Shown in pieces: positions 40,403 through 50,400 of a stretch of 64,000 nucleotides of DNA (its first letter is position 1; every line of letters starts with the position of its first letter). The notes under the pieces were generated by a model, which saw only the letters and a list, made by a program, of their open reading frames with translations, was not told where the DNA came from and ran no database searches. The translations under genes and the position numbers were made by a program. The stretch comes from Glycomyces albidus (GTDB taxonomy: Bacteria > Actinomycetota > Actinomycetes > Mycobacteriales > Micromonosporaceae), in the NCBI RefSeq assembly GCF_009451885.1, contig NZ_WIAO01000015.1, positions 66,452-130,451 on the forward strand, in the 5' to 3' direction.

Positions 40403-41749
40403 ATGACGTTCTGTGATCAATGCGGAGCGAAGCTCCCGCCCGGTACCACGGCCGTCTGCCCCGCGTGCGGGGCGCTCCTAGTCGGACCGGTTGCCCCAGC
40501 CCCTGCCGAGGCGACCCGCTGGGATGGTCGCCCTGCCGTCTGGAGTTCGGCGGGACGCTGGCTGTGGTCGGCCGTCGCCGCCCACCCGGCCGGGACGGCA
40601 TCGGCGATCGTGTGCGCGTGGTTCGGCCTGCCCCTGGCGGTGCTCCTCGGCGCGGTCGGCACCGTCGCCGGAGCCGTCCTCGGATTCTTCTCCGGGACGC
40701 CCCTCGGTGAGGGCGTCCAGTCGCGGCTATGGGTGCTGTTCGACCTCGTCTTGCCGCTGCCCGTGGCGATTCCGGACCTGATTCCGGACATCGCCTGGCA
40801 GCTCGGAGCCATGCTCGGACTGATCATCGGGGCCGTCTACGGCGGCGCGTCCCTCGCCTGGCTCGGCCTGTCCGGGTCGTGGCGGGCGCTGTGGGAGGCC
40901 GACCCGACGTGGCCGCTGTCCATGGCGGCCGGGAACGTCGCCGCCGCGCTCGTCCTCGGCGTCGCCTTCACTGCGGCCATGGTCGCCGCCGAACGCTGGC
41001 GGCTCACCCGCTTCGGCGGGGCCCGGGCGGCAAGCGGACGCGAGGCCGACATGATCGCACCGGCCCTCGCCGAAGCGGCCCGCCGCCTCGGCGTCGCCTC
41101 CGTCCCGCACGTCCTCATCACCGACGGCGGCGGCCCCGCCGTCGTCGCACACGCCCGGCACGTCGTCATCTCCCGGGCGCTCCTCGCCGAGTGCGTCGGC
41201 GACGGCGACCGGCTGACCGCGCTGCTCGGGCGCGAGCTGGTCCACTGGCGGGCAGGCCACCCGGTCACCCAGTTGTGGGTGCGCGGCGTCGCGCTGCCGC
41301 TGACGGCCGTCTACGAGGTCGCCGCCCGCCTGCTCGCCCCGTCGACCAACACCAGGGCCCGGCCGTTGACGCTGACGCTGTACCTGCTGCTGTGGCCGGT
41401 CATCTTCACCGTGCAGCGCATCATGGTCCCGCTGCAAGCCAGGTGGTGGCGGCGGGCCACCGTCGAGGCCGACGCGGTCGCCGCCGCCTGCGGGTGGGGC
41501 CCGGCCCTCGCCGAAGCACTCGCCACCACCCCGGCCGCCGAGGGCCCCGGCGTCGTCACCTGGCGGACCGCGTTCGACACCACGCCACCCGCCGAGGCCC
41601 GTATCGACGCTCTGGAGCGGGCGGGCGTGCCCCGCCGCGACCTTGCCGCCGACCTCGCCGGTTGTAGGAACCCCAACCGCCGGCACGGGGTCCCGGTTGT
41701 AGAACTCCCACAACTCAGACGACAGGAGGTCCCCGCCGATGCCGACTGA
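40403..41749 (+). CDS. zinc-ribbon membrane protein with degenerate M48 protease domain
   Basis: The 448-aa protein begins with a zinc ribbon (CDQCGAKLPPGTTAVCPACG, 4-23), then several membrane helices (about 55-190), then an M48-like domain. The region matching the M48 HExxH motif reads GRELVHWRAGH, so the first zinc-binding His is Arg. The downstream third ligand (TVEADAVAAACG) is retained. This suggests loss of protease activity or an altered metal site. It is AICE cargo; its stop overlaps the next gene by 11 bases, so the two form an operon. Confidence 0.72.
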   Translation: MTFCDQCGAKLPPGTTAVCPACGALLVGPVAPAPAEATRWDGRPAVWSSAGRWLWSAVAAHPAGTASAIVCAWFGLPLAVLLGAVGTVAGAVLGFFSGTPLGEGVQSRLWVLFDLVLPLPVAIPDLIPDIAWQLGAMLGLIIGAVYGGASLAWLGLSGSWRALWEADPTWPLSMAAGNVAAALVLGVAFTAAMVAAERWRLTRFGGARAASGREADMIAPALAEAARRLGVASVPHVLITDGGGPAVVAHARHVVISRALLAECVGDGDRLTALLGRELVHWRAGHPVTQLWVRGVALPLTAVYEVAARLLAPSTNTRARPLTLTLYLLLWPVIFTVQRIMVPLQARWWRRATVEADAVAAACGWGPALAEALATTPAAEGPGVVTWRTAFDTTPPAEARIDALERAGVPRRDLAADLAGCRNPNRRHGVPVVELPQLRRQEVPADAD

Positions 41750-43022
41750 CACCACCGACGCCCCCGCCGCCGCTGCCGACTGCGACCACGCCGGGACCCG
41801 CGACGGCGCCCGGTTCTGCCCCGCCTGCGGAGCCGCCCTCGCACCCGACGCCACACCGACACCCGTCGCCACCGCGATACCGCATCCGGCCGGAATCCCT
41901 CGGCCCGCGCAGTACGGCCGGGCCGATCGGGCGCGGCGGATTCGCCTGCCGCGCCGGGCCGCCGTCGCGGTCGCCGTCCTCGCCGCCGCTGCGGTCGCGG
42001 CCGCCGGGACGCTCTACCTCGTACAGGGACAGCGGTACTCGCCAGAGCAACCCGCGCGCGAGCTGATCGCGGCTCTGGAGACCGGCGACGGCCCGGCCCT
42101 CGCCGCCCTCCTCGGCGTCGAGGCCGACGCCCACCCGCTCCTCGCCGCCGGTGCCCTCGAGACCGGATATGAGCCGCCGACCGACCTCGCCGTCGTCGGC
42201 GTCGACTACGACACCGCCGGGCAGTGGGAGGCGACCGGCGACGGCATGTCGTCCCGCTGGGTCGAGGACTACACCCAGCGCCCCGACATGGAACACGCGA
42301 CCGTGACCATCGCCTACAGCCTCAACGGGGAAGCGCACACCATCGAGCTTGACGCCACCCGCGAGGGCGGCGGGTGGGCCCGCCCCTGGAGCCTCAACCC
42401 GGCCGTCCTGGAAACGACGGTGACGCCCTCGGCGAGACGGCCCGGGCCGGTACAGCTCGCCGCCGCCACCGTCGACCACGCCCCGCCCGCCGAGGACGAC
42501 CAGTGGAGCACTCAGGACGACCCCACAGGCCTGCTCGCCCTCCCGGGGGTCTACACCGCCACGGCACCGGGCGACGCGCTCTGGACGGACGCTGAGGCGA
42601 CCGTGGCCGTCCCCCTCGGCGAGGACACCGCCGCCGTGCTCTCCGCCGACATCCGGCCCGACGCCGAGGTCGACACCGTCGCAGCCGTCGTCGCCCACAT
42701 CGACGCGTGCGCGGCGATCGGCGGCTACCCCAACGCCGAATGCGGGTGGCGCGACGACTCCGGATGGATCACGCTCCTGCCCGACGACACGCCGTGGACC
42801 CTGGAGACGTATCCGGCTGTCGAGGTCGAGCCCGACTACGCCGGGGAACTTGAGGTCTACACCGTCGAACCCGGCTCGGCCGTCGCCACGTACGAGACGG
42901 CGGCCGGAGAGGCGCGCACCGTTACCGCCGAGGTCCACGCCAATGGAACGGCGACCCTCGGCGACGGCGGCGCGCTCGTATTCCAACCGCAAGCGTGCGA
43001 CCTCGGCGCTTCGTATTGCTAA
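41739..43022 (+). CDS. zinc-ribbon, membrane-anchored protein of unknown function
   Basis: The 427-aa protein has an N-terminal zinc ribbon-like segment (CDHAGTRDGARFCPACG, 15-31), a basic stretch (RARRIRLPRR), one membrane helix (about 72-93) and a large external domain of about 330 residues rich in Asp, Glu and Thr with Cys pairs near the end (CDLGASYC). The ATG at 41739 has AGGAGG. It shares its N-terminal layout with the upstream gene, suggesting that the two proteins act together. I do not recognise the external domain. Confidence 0.65.
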   Translation: MPTDTTDAPAAAADCDHAGTRDGARFCPACGAALAPDATPTPVATAIPHPAGIPRPAQYGRADRARRIRLPRRAAVAVAVLAAAAVAAAGTLYLVQGQRYSPEQPARELIAALETGDGPALAALLGVEADAHPLLAAGALETGYEPPTDLAVVGVDYDTAGQWEATGDGMSSRWVEDYTQRPDMEHATVTIAYSLNGEAHTIELDATREGGGWARPWSLNPAVLETTVTPSARRPGPVQLAAATVDHAPPAEDDQWSTQDDPTGLLALPGVYTATAPGDALWTDAEATVAVPLGEDTAAVLSADIRPDAEVDTVAAVVAHIDACAAIGGYPNAECGWRDDSGWITLLPDDTPWTLETYPAVEVEPDYAGELEVYTVEPGSAVATYETAAGEARTVTAEVHANGTATLGDGGALVFQPQACDLGASYC

Positions 43023-43401
43023 TGCGCTGCGGGCGTAGAACACTCACCCTCACGAATCCGGCTCTGATCAGCAAGGACATCCCGGAATCCGGCCCGCTGA
43101 GAGCCACTGAGACGAAACCGGCCCTACCCCAGGTAGGACCCGACCGTAAACGGCCCTCAGGAACGATCTCAGCGGGTCGCGTTTTCGCAGGTCAAAGCCC
43201 GGTTAGCGACAGAGCCAGGCATTGACCGAGCACGCGCAGCGTCACTCCCATATAGACGGTGCCCGCAGGGGGCCAGGGGGGGCCAATTGGGGGGCCAATG
43301 CCAGTGAACCTCGGCGGACCTTGGCGGACAACCTCCGCCCGCATATCCGCTGGTAGACGAGCGTTGATGTCAGAAGATCCCAGTTGGCTCGCGGCTCCAT
43401 T
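43023..43401. other. AICE right-end intergenic region
   Basis: No gene is seen in these 379 bases. They hold the three GGGGGCCA-type repeats at 43268-43297 that mirror those inside attL, and the short palindrome CTACCCCAGGTAG near 43128. This should be the right arm of attP. Confidence 0.6.
43268..43297 (+). promoter_or_regulatory. candidate integrase arm sites, right
   Basis: Three direct copies of GGGGGCCA or GGGGGGCCA start at 43268, 43276 and 43289, about 100 bases inside attR, matching two copies near attL. Confidence 0.45.
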
Positions 43402-43466
43402 CGCCCTGTCAAGGCGGAGGTCGCGGGTTCAAATCCCGTCGGGACCGCAGTGAAAACCCCCAGGTT
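43402..43466 (+). repeat. attR of the AICE (65-bp core repeat)
   Basis: Identical to attL at 29468-29532. It carries the tRNA-Asp 3' half from the anticodon loop and is followed by the original terminator stem with loop TTCG. The 5' half of the tRNA is absent here, so this is a tRNA remnant, not a gene. Confidence 0.93.
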
Positions 43467-43613
43467 CGCCTGGGGGTTCTTTCGTGCTCCCGGCTCGTAT
43501 GCGTGCATTCGGGACCTCCCCGCAGTGAAGGCCGATGAGGGGAGCCGCACCGGCGGTGCGCCCCCCTCATCGATGCCCGGACTCCTCGGTCGCCCCGGCC
43601 GTATGCCCGGCCG

Positions 43614-43967
43614 TCACCAGGGCTGCGGCGGGGCCGGCTCGTCCGGGAGGGGGCGGTTCGGATCCGGTTCCGTCGGCTCGAGGGGATCGTTCGGGTCGGG
43701 CTCGTCCGGGATCGGGTCGCCCGGGCGCGGCGTGCGCGGGTCGCCGTCCTCAGCGAATCCGGTATCGGGGATCTCGGCGTCAAGCTGATCCTGGAGCGGC
43801 GCGCCGCGGCGCTCCTCCTCCGGAGTCATGCCGAAGCGGTCGGCCTCCCGGTAGTCCCGCGCGTCGAGGATCGCGTCCTCGAGCGGCTCCTCGTTCTCCT
43901 CCTCGTCGTCGACGAACCCGAAGGTCTCCTGGTCAGTGGCGTCGTACGTCATGATCCGGTCGGACAT
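43614..43967 (-). CDS. acidic Pro-rich protein, DUF5709-like
   Basis: The 117-aa protein is strongly acidic. The central segment DRFGMTPEEERRGAPLQDQLDAEIPD recalls DUF5709 proteins of actinobacteria, and the C-terminus is a Pro-Asp-Glu repeat-like tail (DEPDPNDPLEPTEPDPNRP). It is probably soluble and largely disordered. The ATG at 43967 has AAGGGGGAG close upstream. It is the first chromosomal gene right of the element. The DUF assignment is tentative. Confidence 0.65.
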   Translation of the reverse strand: MSDRIMTYDATDQETFGFVDDEEENEEPLEDAILDARDYREADRFGMTPEEERRGAPLQDQLDAEIPDTGFAEDGDPRTPRPGDPIPDEPDPNDPLEPTEPDPNRPLPDEPAPPQPW

Positions 43968-44183
43968 GGCTCCCCCTTCGCTTCCCGGTGGACTGCGGCC
44001 CGCGGAATACCCCGCCCCGGGCGGAACATGCGCCGGGCCCGGTCATCTGGCGGACACCTTCACGCGGCCCGGTCCCAGCCCGGGACACGGGCGACGCCGA
44101 GGGCAGAGGGCGCGCCCCCGGGCCCGGAGATCCATTATGGTCACGCACTGTGATCCCGTGATCATGAGCGGATTTCAAAGCGC

Positions 44184-44205
44184 GTTCACCTCGGGTTCAC
44201 TTTCT
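44184..44205 (+). promoter_or_regulatory. PHO box (PhoP direct repeats) upstream of ppk
   Basis: GTTCACCTCGG and GTTCACTTTCT are two 11-base direct repeat units matching the actinobacterial PhoP consensus GTTCACC; a third, degenerate GTTAACC follows at 44208. They lie 19-40 bases before the ppk start, as in Streptomyces ppk promoters. Phosphate starvation should control ppk-mutT1. Confidence 0.75.
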
Positions 44206-44223
44206 TCGTTAACCTTGTGATGT

Positions 44224-46272
44224 ATGACGAATAGTGACCCTGTTCCCCTCGTCGACGCCGGTTTGCCACCCGACCGGTACCTCGACCGCGAGGAGAGCTG
44301 GCTGCGGTTCAACGGGCGCGTCCTGCGCCTCGCGCAATCGCCCGAGCTGCCCCTGCTCGAACGGGTCCGGTTCCTCTCGATCTTCTCGAACAACCTCGAC
44401 GAGTTCTTCATGGTCCGCGTCGCCGGCCTCATGCGCCGCCTCGCCACCGGCCTGCCCGTGCGCACCTCCTCGGGCCGATCCCCGCACGCCGTCCTCGGCC
44501 GCATCGCCGGGCTCGCGCACCAGCTCAGCCTTGAGCACGCCGGGTACTTCCGCGACGAGATCGCCCCGCTCCTGGCCAAGGAGGACATCGCGATCGTCCG
44601 CTGGGCCGACCTCGAGGACGTCGAGCGCGCCCGCATGCAGGAGCTGTTCCGCACCCGCGTCTACCCCGTCCTCACCCCCCTCGTCGTCGACCCCGCCCAC
44701 CCCTTCCCCTACATCTCCGGGAAGTCCCTCAACCTCGCCGTCCAGGTCCGCGACCCCCGCAACGGCACCACCCGGTTCGCGCGCGTCAAGGTCCCGCCGC
44801 TGCTGCCGCGGTTCATCGCCGTCGCCCCCGACCGGTTCGCGCCCCTCGAAGACGTCATCGCCGCGAACCTCGCGCAGCTCTTCCCCGGCATGGACGTCCT
44901 CGGCCACCACACGTTCCGCGTCACCCGCAACCAGGACCTCGAGATCGACGAGGACATCACCGAGAACCTCCTCCAGACCCTCGAACGCGAGCTGCTGCGC
45001 CGCCGCTTCGGGCCCGTCGTGCGCCTCGAGGTCGAGGACAGCATCGACCCGCGCGTCCTCGACCGCCTCGTCGCCGAACTCGGCGTCGACGACGAGGTCG
45101 TCTACCGGCTCCCCGGCCCGCTCGACCTCGCCGGGCTCGACGCGATCGCGAACATCGACCGCGCCGACCTGAAGTACCCGCGGTTCCGGCCCTCCGAGAA
45201 GGTCCTGCCGCCCGAGTCCGACCTGTTCGCGGTCATGCGCGAACGCGACGTCCTCGTCCACCACCCCTACGACTCGTTCACCGCATCGGTCGAGCGGCTC
45301 ATAGAGGAGGCCGCCGCGGACCCGAAGGTCCTCGCCATCAAGCAGACCCTCTACCGCACCTCCGGCAAGTCCCCCATCGTCGACGCCCTCATCAACGCCG
45401 CCGACGCCGGCAAGCAGGTCGTCGTGGTCGTCGAGATCAAGGCCCGCTTCGACGAGCAGGCCAACATCGACTGGGCGCAGAAGCTCGAGCAGGCCGGCTG
45501 CCACGTCATGTACGGGATCGTCGGCCTCAAGACCCACTGCAAGCTGTCCCTCGTCGTCCGCCAGGAATCCGACGGGACCCTGCTGCGCTACACGCACGTC
45601 GGCACCGGCAACTACCACCCGACCACGGCCCGCCTCTACGAGGACTTCGGGCTCCTCACCACCGACCCCGAGGTCGGCGAGGACGTCAACGCCGTGTTCA
45701 ACCACCTCACCGGCTACTCCCGCGACGAGGACTACCACCGGCTCCTGGTCGCCCCGCACTCGCTGCGGCCGGGCCTGATCGAGCGGATCGAGCGCGAGAT
45801 CGAGAACCACAAGGCGGGCCTGCCGGCGCGGCTGCGGTTCAAGTGCAACTCGCTCACCGACGAAGGCATCATCGACGCGCTCTACCGGGCCTCCCAGGCC
45901 GGCGTCAAGGTCGACCTGTTCCTGCGCGGCATCTGCGCGCTGCGCCCCGGCGTGCCCGGCTTGTCGGAGAACATCCGGGTCCGCAGCGTCCTCGGGCGCT
46001 TCCTCGAACACTCGCGGGTGTACGTCTTCGAGAACGGCGGCGACCCGGAAGTATGGTTGGGCAGCGCGGACCTCATGCACCGCAACCTCGACCGGCGTGT
46101 CGAGGTCCTGGTGAGGGTCACCGGCGACGCACACCGCGCGCAGCTGACCTCGCTGCTCGACCGCGGCATGGACGACGCCACCCGGACCTGGCGCCTCGGC
46201 CCCCTCGGCCTGTGGTCCCGCCCGCGGGGCGGCGTCGACCTCCAGGAACAACTCATGCAGGAGCACCGTTGA
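44224..46272 (+). CDS. ppk1: polyphosphate kinase 1
   Basis: The 682-aa enzyme reversibly polymerises the ATP gamma-phosphate into polyphosphate. The four-domain PPK1 layout is complete: an N-terminal helical domain ([13 protein letters not shown], 19-31), a head domain, and two C-terminal phospholipase-D-like domains. The phosphorylated His is His438 (GLKTHCKL), with the second conserved His596 (FLEHSRVY). No clear ribosome site precedes the ATG at 44224, so the message may be nearly leaderless. A PHO box lies just upstream. The stop overlaps the mutT1 TTG start. Confidence 0.97.
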   Translation: MTNSDPVPLVDAGLPPDRYLDREESWLRFNGRVLRLAQSPELPLLERVRFLSIFSNNLDEFFMVRVAGLMRRLATGLPVRTSSGRSPHAVLGRIAGLAHQLSLEHAGYFRDEIAPLLAKEDIAIVRWADLEDVERARMQELFRTRVYPVLTPLVVDPAHPFPYISGKSLNLAVQVRDPRNGTTRFARVKVPPLLPRFIAVAPDRFAPLEDVIAANLAQLFPGMDVLGHHTFRVTRNQDLEIDEDITENLLQTLERELLRRRFGPVVRLEVEDSIDPRVLDRLVAELGVDDEVVYRLPGPLDLAGLDAIANIDRADLKYPRFRPSEKVLPPESDLFAVMRERDVLVHHPYDSFTASVERLIEEAAADPKVLAIKQTLYRTSGKSPIVDALINAADAGKQVVVVVEIKARFDEQANIDWAQKLEQAGCHVMYGIVGLKTHCKLSLVVRQESDGTLLRYTHVGTGNYHPTTARLYEDFGLLTTDPEVGEDVNAVFNHLTGYSRDEDYHRLLVAPHSLRPGLIERIEREIENHKAGLPARLRFKCNSLTDEGIIDALYRASQAGVKVDLFLRGICALRPGVPGLSENIRVRSVLGRFLEHSRVYVFENGGDPEVWLGSADLMHRNLDRRVEVLVRVTGDAHRAQLTSLLDRGMDDATRTWRLGPLGLWSRPRGGVDLQEQLMQEHR

Positions 46273-47150
46273 TAGAACCCGAGATCTTCGCCGCCGGCGC
46301 CGTCCTCTGGCGGCCGGGAGCGGACGGGCCCGAACTGGCCCTCATCCACCGGCCCAAGTACGGCGACTGGACCTTCCCGAAGGGCAAGCTCAAGCGCGGC
46401 GAGCACCTGCTCGCGGCCGCCCAGCGGGAGGTCTTCGAGGAGACCGGGATCCGGCCCGTGCTCGGCCGCCCGCTCGCGCCCTCCTTCTACGACAAGGAGG
46501 GCAAGCTCAAGCGCGTCGACTACTGGTGCGCGACACCCGCGGCCGACGAGGCGGTCGACGAGGCCGTCGACCCGCGCGAGGTCGACGACCTCGAGTGGAT
46601 CCCGCTCGACCGGGTCGCCGACCGGCTCACGTACGAACGCGACCAGCCGGTCCTGGCGGACTTCAAGCAGGACCTCGCGCGCGAGACCGTCCCGATCGTG
46701 TTCGTCCGCCACGCCGTCGCCATGTCCAAAGCGGACTGGTTCGACCAGGACGAGCTGCGGCCCTTGAACCAGCGCGGCCGCGAACGCGCCCAGCAGCTCG
46801 AAGTGCTGCTCGCCGCGTTCCCCGCAGGCACCGCCTACAGCTCCACGAGCGCCCGCTGCCTCGAGACGCTCCTGCCGTACTGCGCCGCCGAAGGCGTGCC
46901 CGTGACGGGCCTGCCCGAGTTCACCCTCGGCACCAGCAAGCCCGCAAAGGCCACGGCCCGCCTCGACGAGATCATCGAGTCGGGGAAGCCCGCGGTCGTC
47001 TGCGGCCACGGCGAGCACATCGACGAGATGATCGCCTACACCAGCGGCCGCCTCGGCACCACGGTGCCGGTGGGGCCCTTGGAGAAGGGCGAGTTCGTGG
47101 TCTTCCACACCGCCGGCGGCCGGGCGGTCGCGACCGAGTATCACGTCTGA
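46269..47150 (+). CDS. mutT1: MutT1-like Nudix plus histidine phosphatase protein
   Basis: The 293-aa protein fuses an N-terminal Nudix domain (Nudix box [20 protein letters not shown] and TGI) with a C-terminal histidine-phosphatase domain ([19 protein letters not shown]). Mycobacterial MutT1 of this build hydrolyses 8-oxo-(d)GTP and diadenosine polyphosphates. The TTG start at 46269 overlaps the ppk stop as TTGA and has AGGAG 6 bases before it. The ppk-mutT1 pairing is conserved in actinobacteria. The stop codon lies in TGAGCACTGG, a form of the window's stop-codon repeat. Confidence 0.93.
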   Translation: MIEPEIFAAGAVLWRPGADGPELALIHRPKYGDWTFPKGKLKRGEHLLAAAQREVFEETGIRPVLGRPLAPSFYDKEGKLKRVDYWCATPAADEAVDEAVDPREVDDLEWIPLDRVADRLTYERDQPVLADFKQDLARETVPIVFVRHAVAMSKADWFDQDELRPLNQRGRERAQQLEVLLAAFPAGTAYSSTSARCLETLLPYCAAEGVPVTGLPEFTLGTSKPAKATARLDEIIESGKPAVVCGHGEHIDEMIAYTSGRLGTTVPVGPLEKGEFVVFHTAGGRAVATEYHV

Positions 47151-47236
47151 GCACTGGTCGGATGCGGCGCCGCGGTCGGGCTCTGAGCACGGGCTGAGCC
47201 GCGGCCGGGTCCGGTGGTGCTGAATCTGGTCGGTTT

Positions 47237-47271
47237 GCGGGCGGCCGACCCGGGCTGGGTCGGCCGCCCGC
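47237..47271 (+). terminator. hairpin terminator after mutT1
   Basis: The perfect 15-bp arms GCGGGCGGCCGACCC and complement enclose a 5-nt loop. They lie in the 345-bp convergent gap between mutT1 and the GH3 gene, which otherwise holds a second weaker hairpin and the DnaA-box-like TTGTGGATAA at 47459. Confidence 0.85.
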
Positions 47272-47495
47272 GCATGCTCCGCGCGGAGCGTTCGGACCGG
47301 CGGGGACCGCCGCGCGGGCGGCTTCCCGCGCGCGGTCTCGGTATGGCGACGTTCGCGAATCCCCATCTGTCGCCGCCATCCCGCCGGTCCGGCTGATGAC
47401 GTTTTTGCTATCCACTACAACAGGCAGGGGCAGTCAGTGTCGAACGCGAAGAACCTACTTGTGGATAACTTCGTGCAGCCGCTGGTCGCGGCCGT

Positions 47496-50400
47496 TCAGC
47501 GGGCGAGGCGGATCGTGTCGATGTAGACCCCGCTCGCCTTGAAGACCAGGTACAGGTCCTCGATCCCCTCGGCGCCGCGGAGGTCCGCGGACACGTCGGT
47601 GAACGACTGGAGCCCGCCGGTCTTCGGGACTTCGACCTCGCCGAGGAGCGGCCCGGTCTCGCCGCCCGAGCGGACCTCGATCCGCGGGTCCGACAGGTCG
47701 GCCCAGTCGGCGGTCGTGGTCGCGACGCGCAGTTCGATCCGCTTGGCGCCGTTCAAGTCCACTCGGGTGAACCCGACGTGGGCGCCGGGGGCGCGGGACG
47801 CCGTCGAGTGGTAGCCGCCCTGGCGCGCCAGGGTGTTCAGCTTCGAGACCTCCCAGTAGGTGAGGGCGTGCGCGATCGTGGCCTTTTCCCAGACGTTCGC
47901 CGCCTCGGCGAGGTCGAGCGGCGCGATGGTCTCGCCGTGGAGGCGGATCTTCCCGGTCGCGAGGCCGTCGCCGGCGGTCAGGGTGTACTCGCCGGATTCG
48001 ACGATGCGCCGGCCGCTCACCACGTCCCACACGAACAGGTGCTGCGGGTCGACCTCGATCTCGACACGGCGGGTCTCGCCGGGGGCGATGTCCTTGGCGC
48101 GGGTGAAGCCCGCGAGCCGGCGCGCGGGGACGCGGTCGCCGTAGGCCGAGTCCAGGGCGCTCGCGAAGAGCAGCACGACCTCGTCGGAGGTGCGGTCGCC
48201 GGTGTTGGTCACGTCCACGGCCGCCGTGAACCGCTCCTCGGCGTCCGCTTCGGACGGCGCCTGGAGCGGGCCGTATGCGAACTCGGTGTAGCTCAGGCCG
48301 TGTCCGAAGCCGAAGACCGGCTCGGCCTTCGAGTACTGGTAGGTGAGTCCGGCGCTGATGACGTCGTATTCGAGCATGTCGACGTCGCTGACGCGGTATG
48401 CGTCGGCGCGCGGGCCCGCCTTCGGGAGCGAGGACGTGTCGGCCAGCCAGGTCGAGGTGAGCCGCCCGGCCGGCGAGTAGTCGCCGGCCAGGGCCTCGGC
48501 CAGCGCGGGGCCGAGGGCCTGCCCGGCGTGGGAGGTGTAGAGGATCGCGGCCACGTTGGGGTCGGCGGCGATGTCGCCGATGGCCAAGGGGTAGGCCGAG
48601 ACCACGACGACGACGGTGCGGCCGGGCTTGGCGGCGGCGACGTCGCGGACGAGGTCGGCCTGGCGCGGGGCGAGGTCGAGGCCGGGCCGGTCGAAGCATT
48701 CGCGGGCGTTGACCATCGGGTGGTTGCCGACGAACACGACGGCCCATTCCGCGTCGGCCGCGACGGCTGCGGCGGTTTCGGGGCCGTTCTCGACGATCGT
48801 CTCGGTGAGGATCGGCTCGGCCGGTCCCTTGACGAGCGGCAGTGAGCCGTCTTCGGCGAGGCGCACGTGGTAGGGGCCGTCGGCTTCGGCGGGGACGTGG
48901 TTGACGCCGAAGAGCTCGACCGTGTCGCCTTCGCGGCGGTAGTGGAGGTTCTGGTGGGTGAACCAGGCGTCGCCGTCCTCCATGGCCGTGGTGACGGCTT
49001 CGAGGCGCGGCCCGCCGCCGCCGGAGGCGCCGGCCTGGTTCTCGAAGGTGGCCGGGCCGTCGTTCTGCTGCAGCAGGTTCGCCTGGACGAACTTGCCGGT
49101 GGCGTGGTGGCGGAACATGTGCTGCTCGTGCGCCCAGTCCCAGACCTCGAAGGTCTCGGTGCCGCCGGCGGTGTCGGCGCGGGCGGCGAGCGTCCCGTCT
49201 TCGGCGACGGTGACGTACCGGTCGCCGGCCTTCCAGGCGACGGTGTCGTTGCCGCTGTGGTGGGTGACGTGCGCGAAGCGCTCGCGGAGGGCCTGGAGGG
49301 GGCTGGGGCGGCGTTCGGCGGGGACGGTGGGGCTGTAGAAGTCGCGGAGGTTGAGGTCGGCGAGGGGGCCGACGACGGCGATGCGGGCGGTGTCGGGGAT
49401 CGGCAGTGCGGCCTGGTCGTGCTTGAGGAGTACGAGCTGCTCGCGGGCGGCCTGGAGGGCGAGTGCGATGTGCTCGGGCCGGTCCTGGGGGTGCGGGTCG
49501 GCGGGGATGAGGTTGTACTCGCAGGCGTCGCCGTCGAGTTTGCCGGTGCGGACGAGGAAGCGGAGCCAGTCGCGCACCACATTGTCCACATGGGACATGG
49601 TGACGCCGAGGGTGCCGCGTCGGACGGCCTCGGCCGCGTTCGGCACGAACGGCAGTTCGGAGCCGTCGGCGAAGTTGCTGACCCCGGCGTGGAGCATGAG
49701 CGCGGAGGCGTAGACGCCGATCTCGTCGGCGTCGATGGCGAGGCCCTGCTCGGCGGCGAGGGCTTCGGGGTAGGGCACGTCGCCGCGCGGGTCGACCTGC
49801 CAGGAGTCCCACGGCTGGCCCTTGGTGGTGTGCAGGTTGACGCCGTCCCAGCCGTCGGGGAGGAAGAAGAACTCGCCGTCCTGGGCCCATTCGGCGCGCA
49901 GGGTCTGCATGATCGGGGAGATGATCGAGGGCACGCCGTTGACGTTGTTGTACGCGGTCATCGCGCCCATGACCGCGCCGGCCTCGACCGGCATCCGGTA
50001 GGGCACGGCCTGGTACTCGTGGAGGGCCCGGACGCTCATCGACGAGGAGCTCTGCGAGCGGTGCCACTCGTGGTCGTAGCCGAGGAAGTGCTTCATCTGC
50101 GTGAAGGTCTTGACGTACACGGGGTGGCGTCCGCGCAGGCCCCAGGCGTAGGCGGTCGTCATGGCGCCGACGTGGAGCGGGTCTTCGCCGAAGCCCTCTT
50201 CGAAGCGGCCGGCGAGGGGGTTGGAGCGGATGTCGGCGACGGGGCCGAACGAGGCGTACACGTCGGTGTCGCGGGCGCGGACCTCGTGGGCGACGGCTTC
50301 GCCGACGGCCTCCATGAGTTCGGTGTCCCAGGTCGCGCCGAGGCCGACGGCCTGGGGGAAGAACGTGGCGTCGGGTTTCTTCCCCGAGCTGTGCAGGACT

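Larger units (their letters stand above)
29468..43466. mobile_element. actinomycete integrative and conjugative element (AICE) in tRNA-Asp
   Basis: The element of about 14 kb is bounded by 65-bp direct repeats of the tRNA-Asp 3' half. It has the AICE gene order: int and xis next to the intact tRNA, a replication gene, a traB/ftsK translocase, an Spd-like membrane protein, several small conserved AICE proteins, GntR regulators, and a cargo end. Tyrosine integration and FtsK-type double-stranded DNA transfer mark it as pSAM2-like. The GntR/HAD part (37.7-39.3 kb) is visibly poorer in GC than the chromosome. Nothing essential looks broken, so it may be mobile. Confidence 0.93.

Noticed and set aside
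43402-43478. Second tRNA-Asp gene
   Set aside because: Only the 3' half is present; no D arm or 5' acceptor strand precedes it. It is attR.
44130-44168. CRP/FNR-like palindrome TGTGATCCCGTGATCA upstream of ppk
   Set aside because: The symmetry is imperfect and no further copies were found, whereas the nearby PHO box explains regulation.
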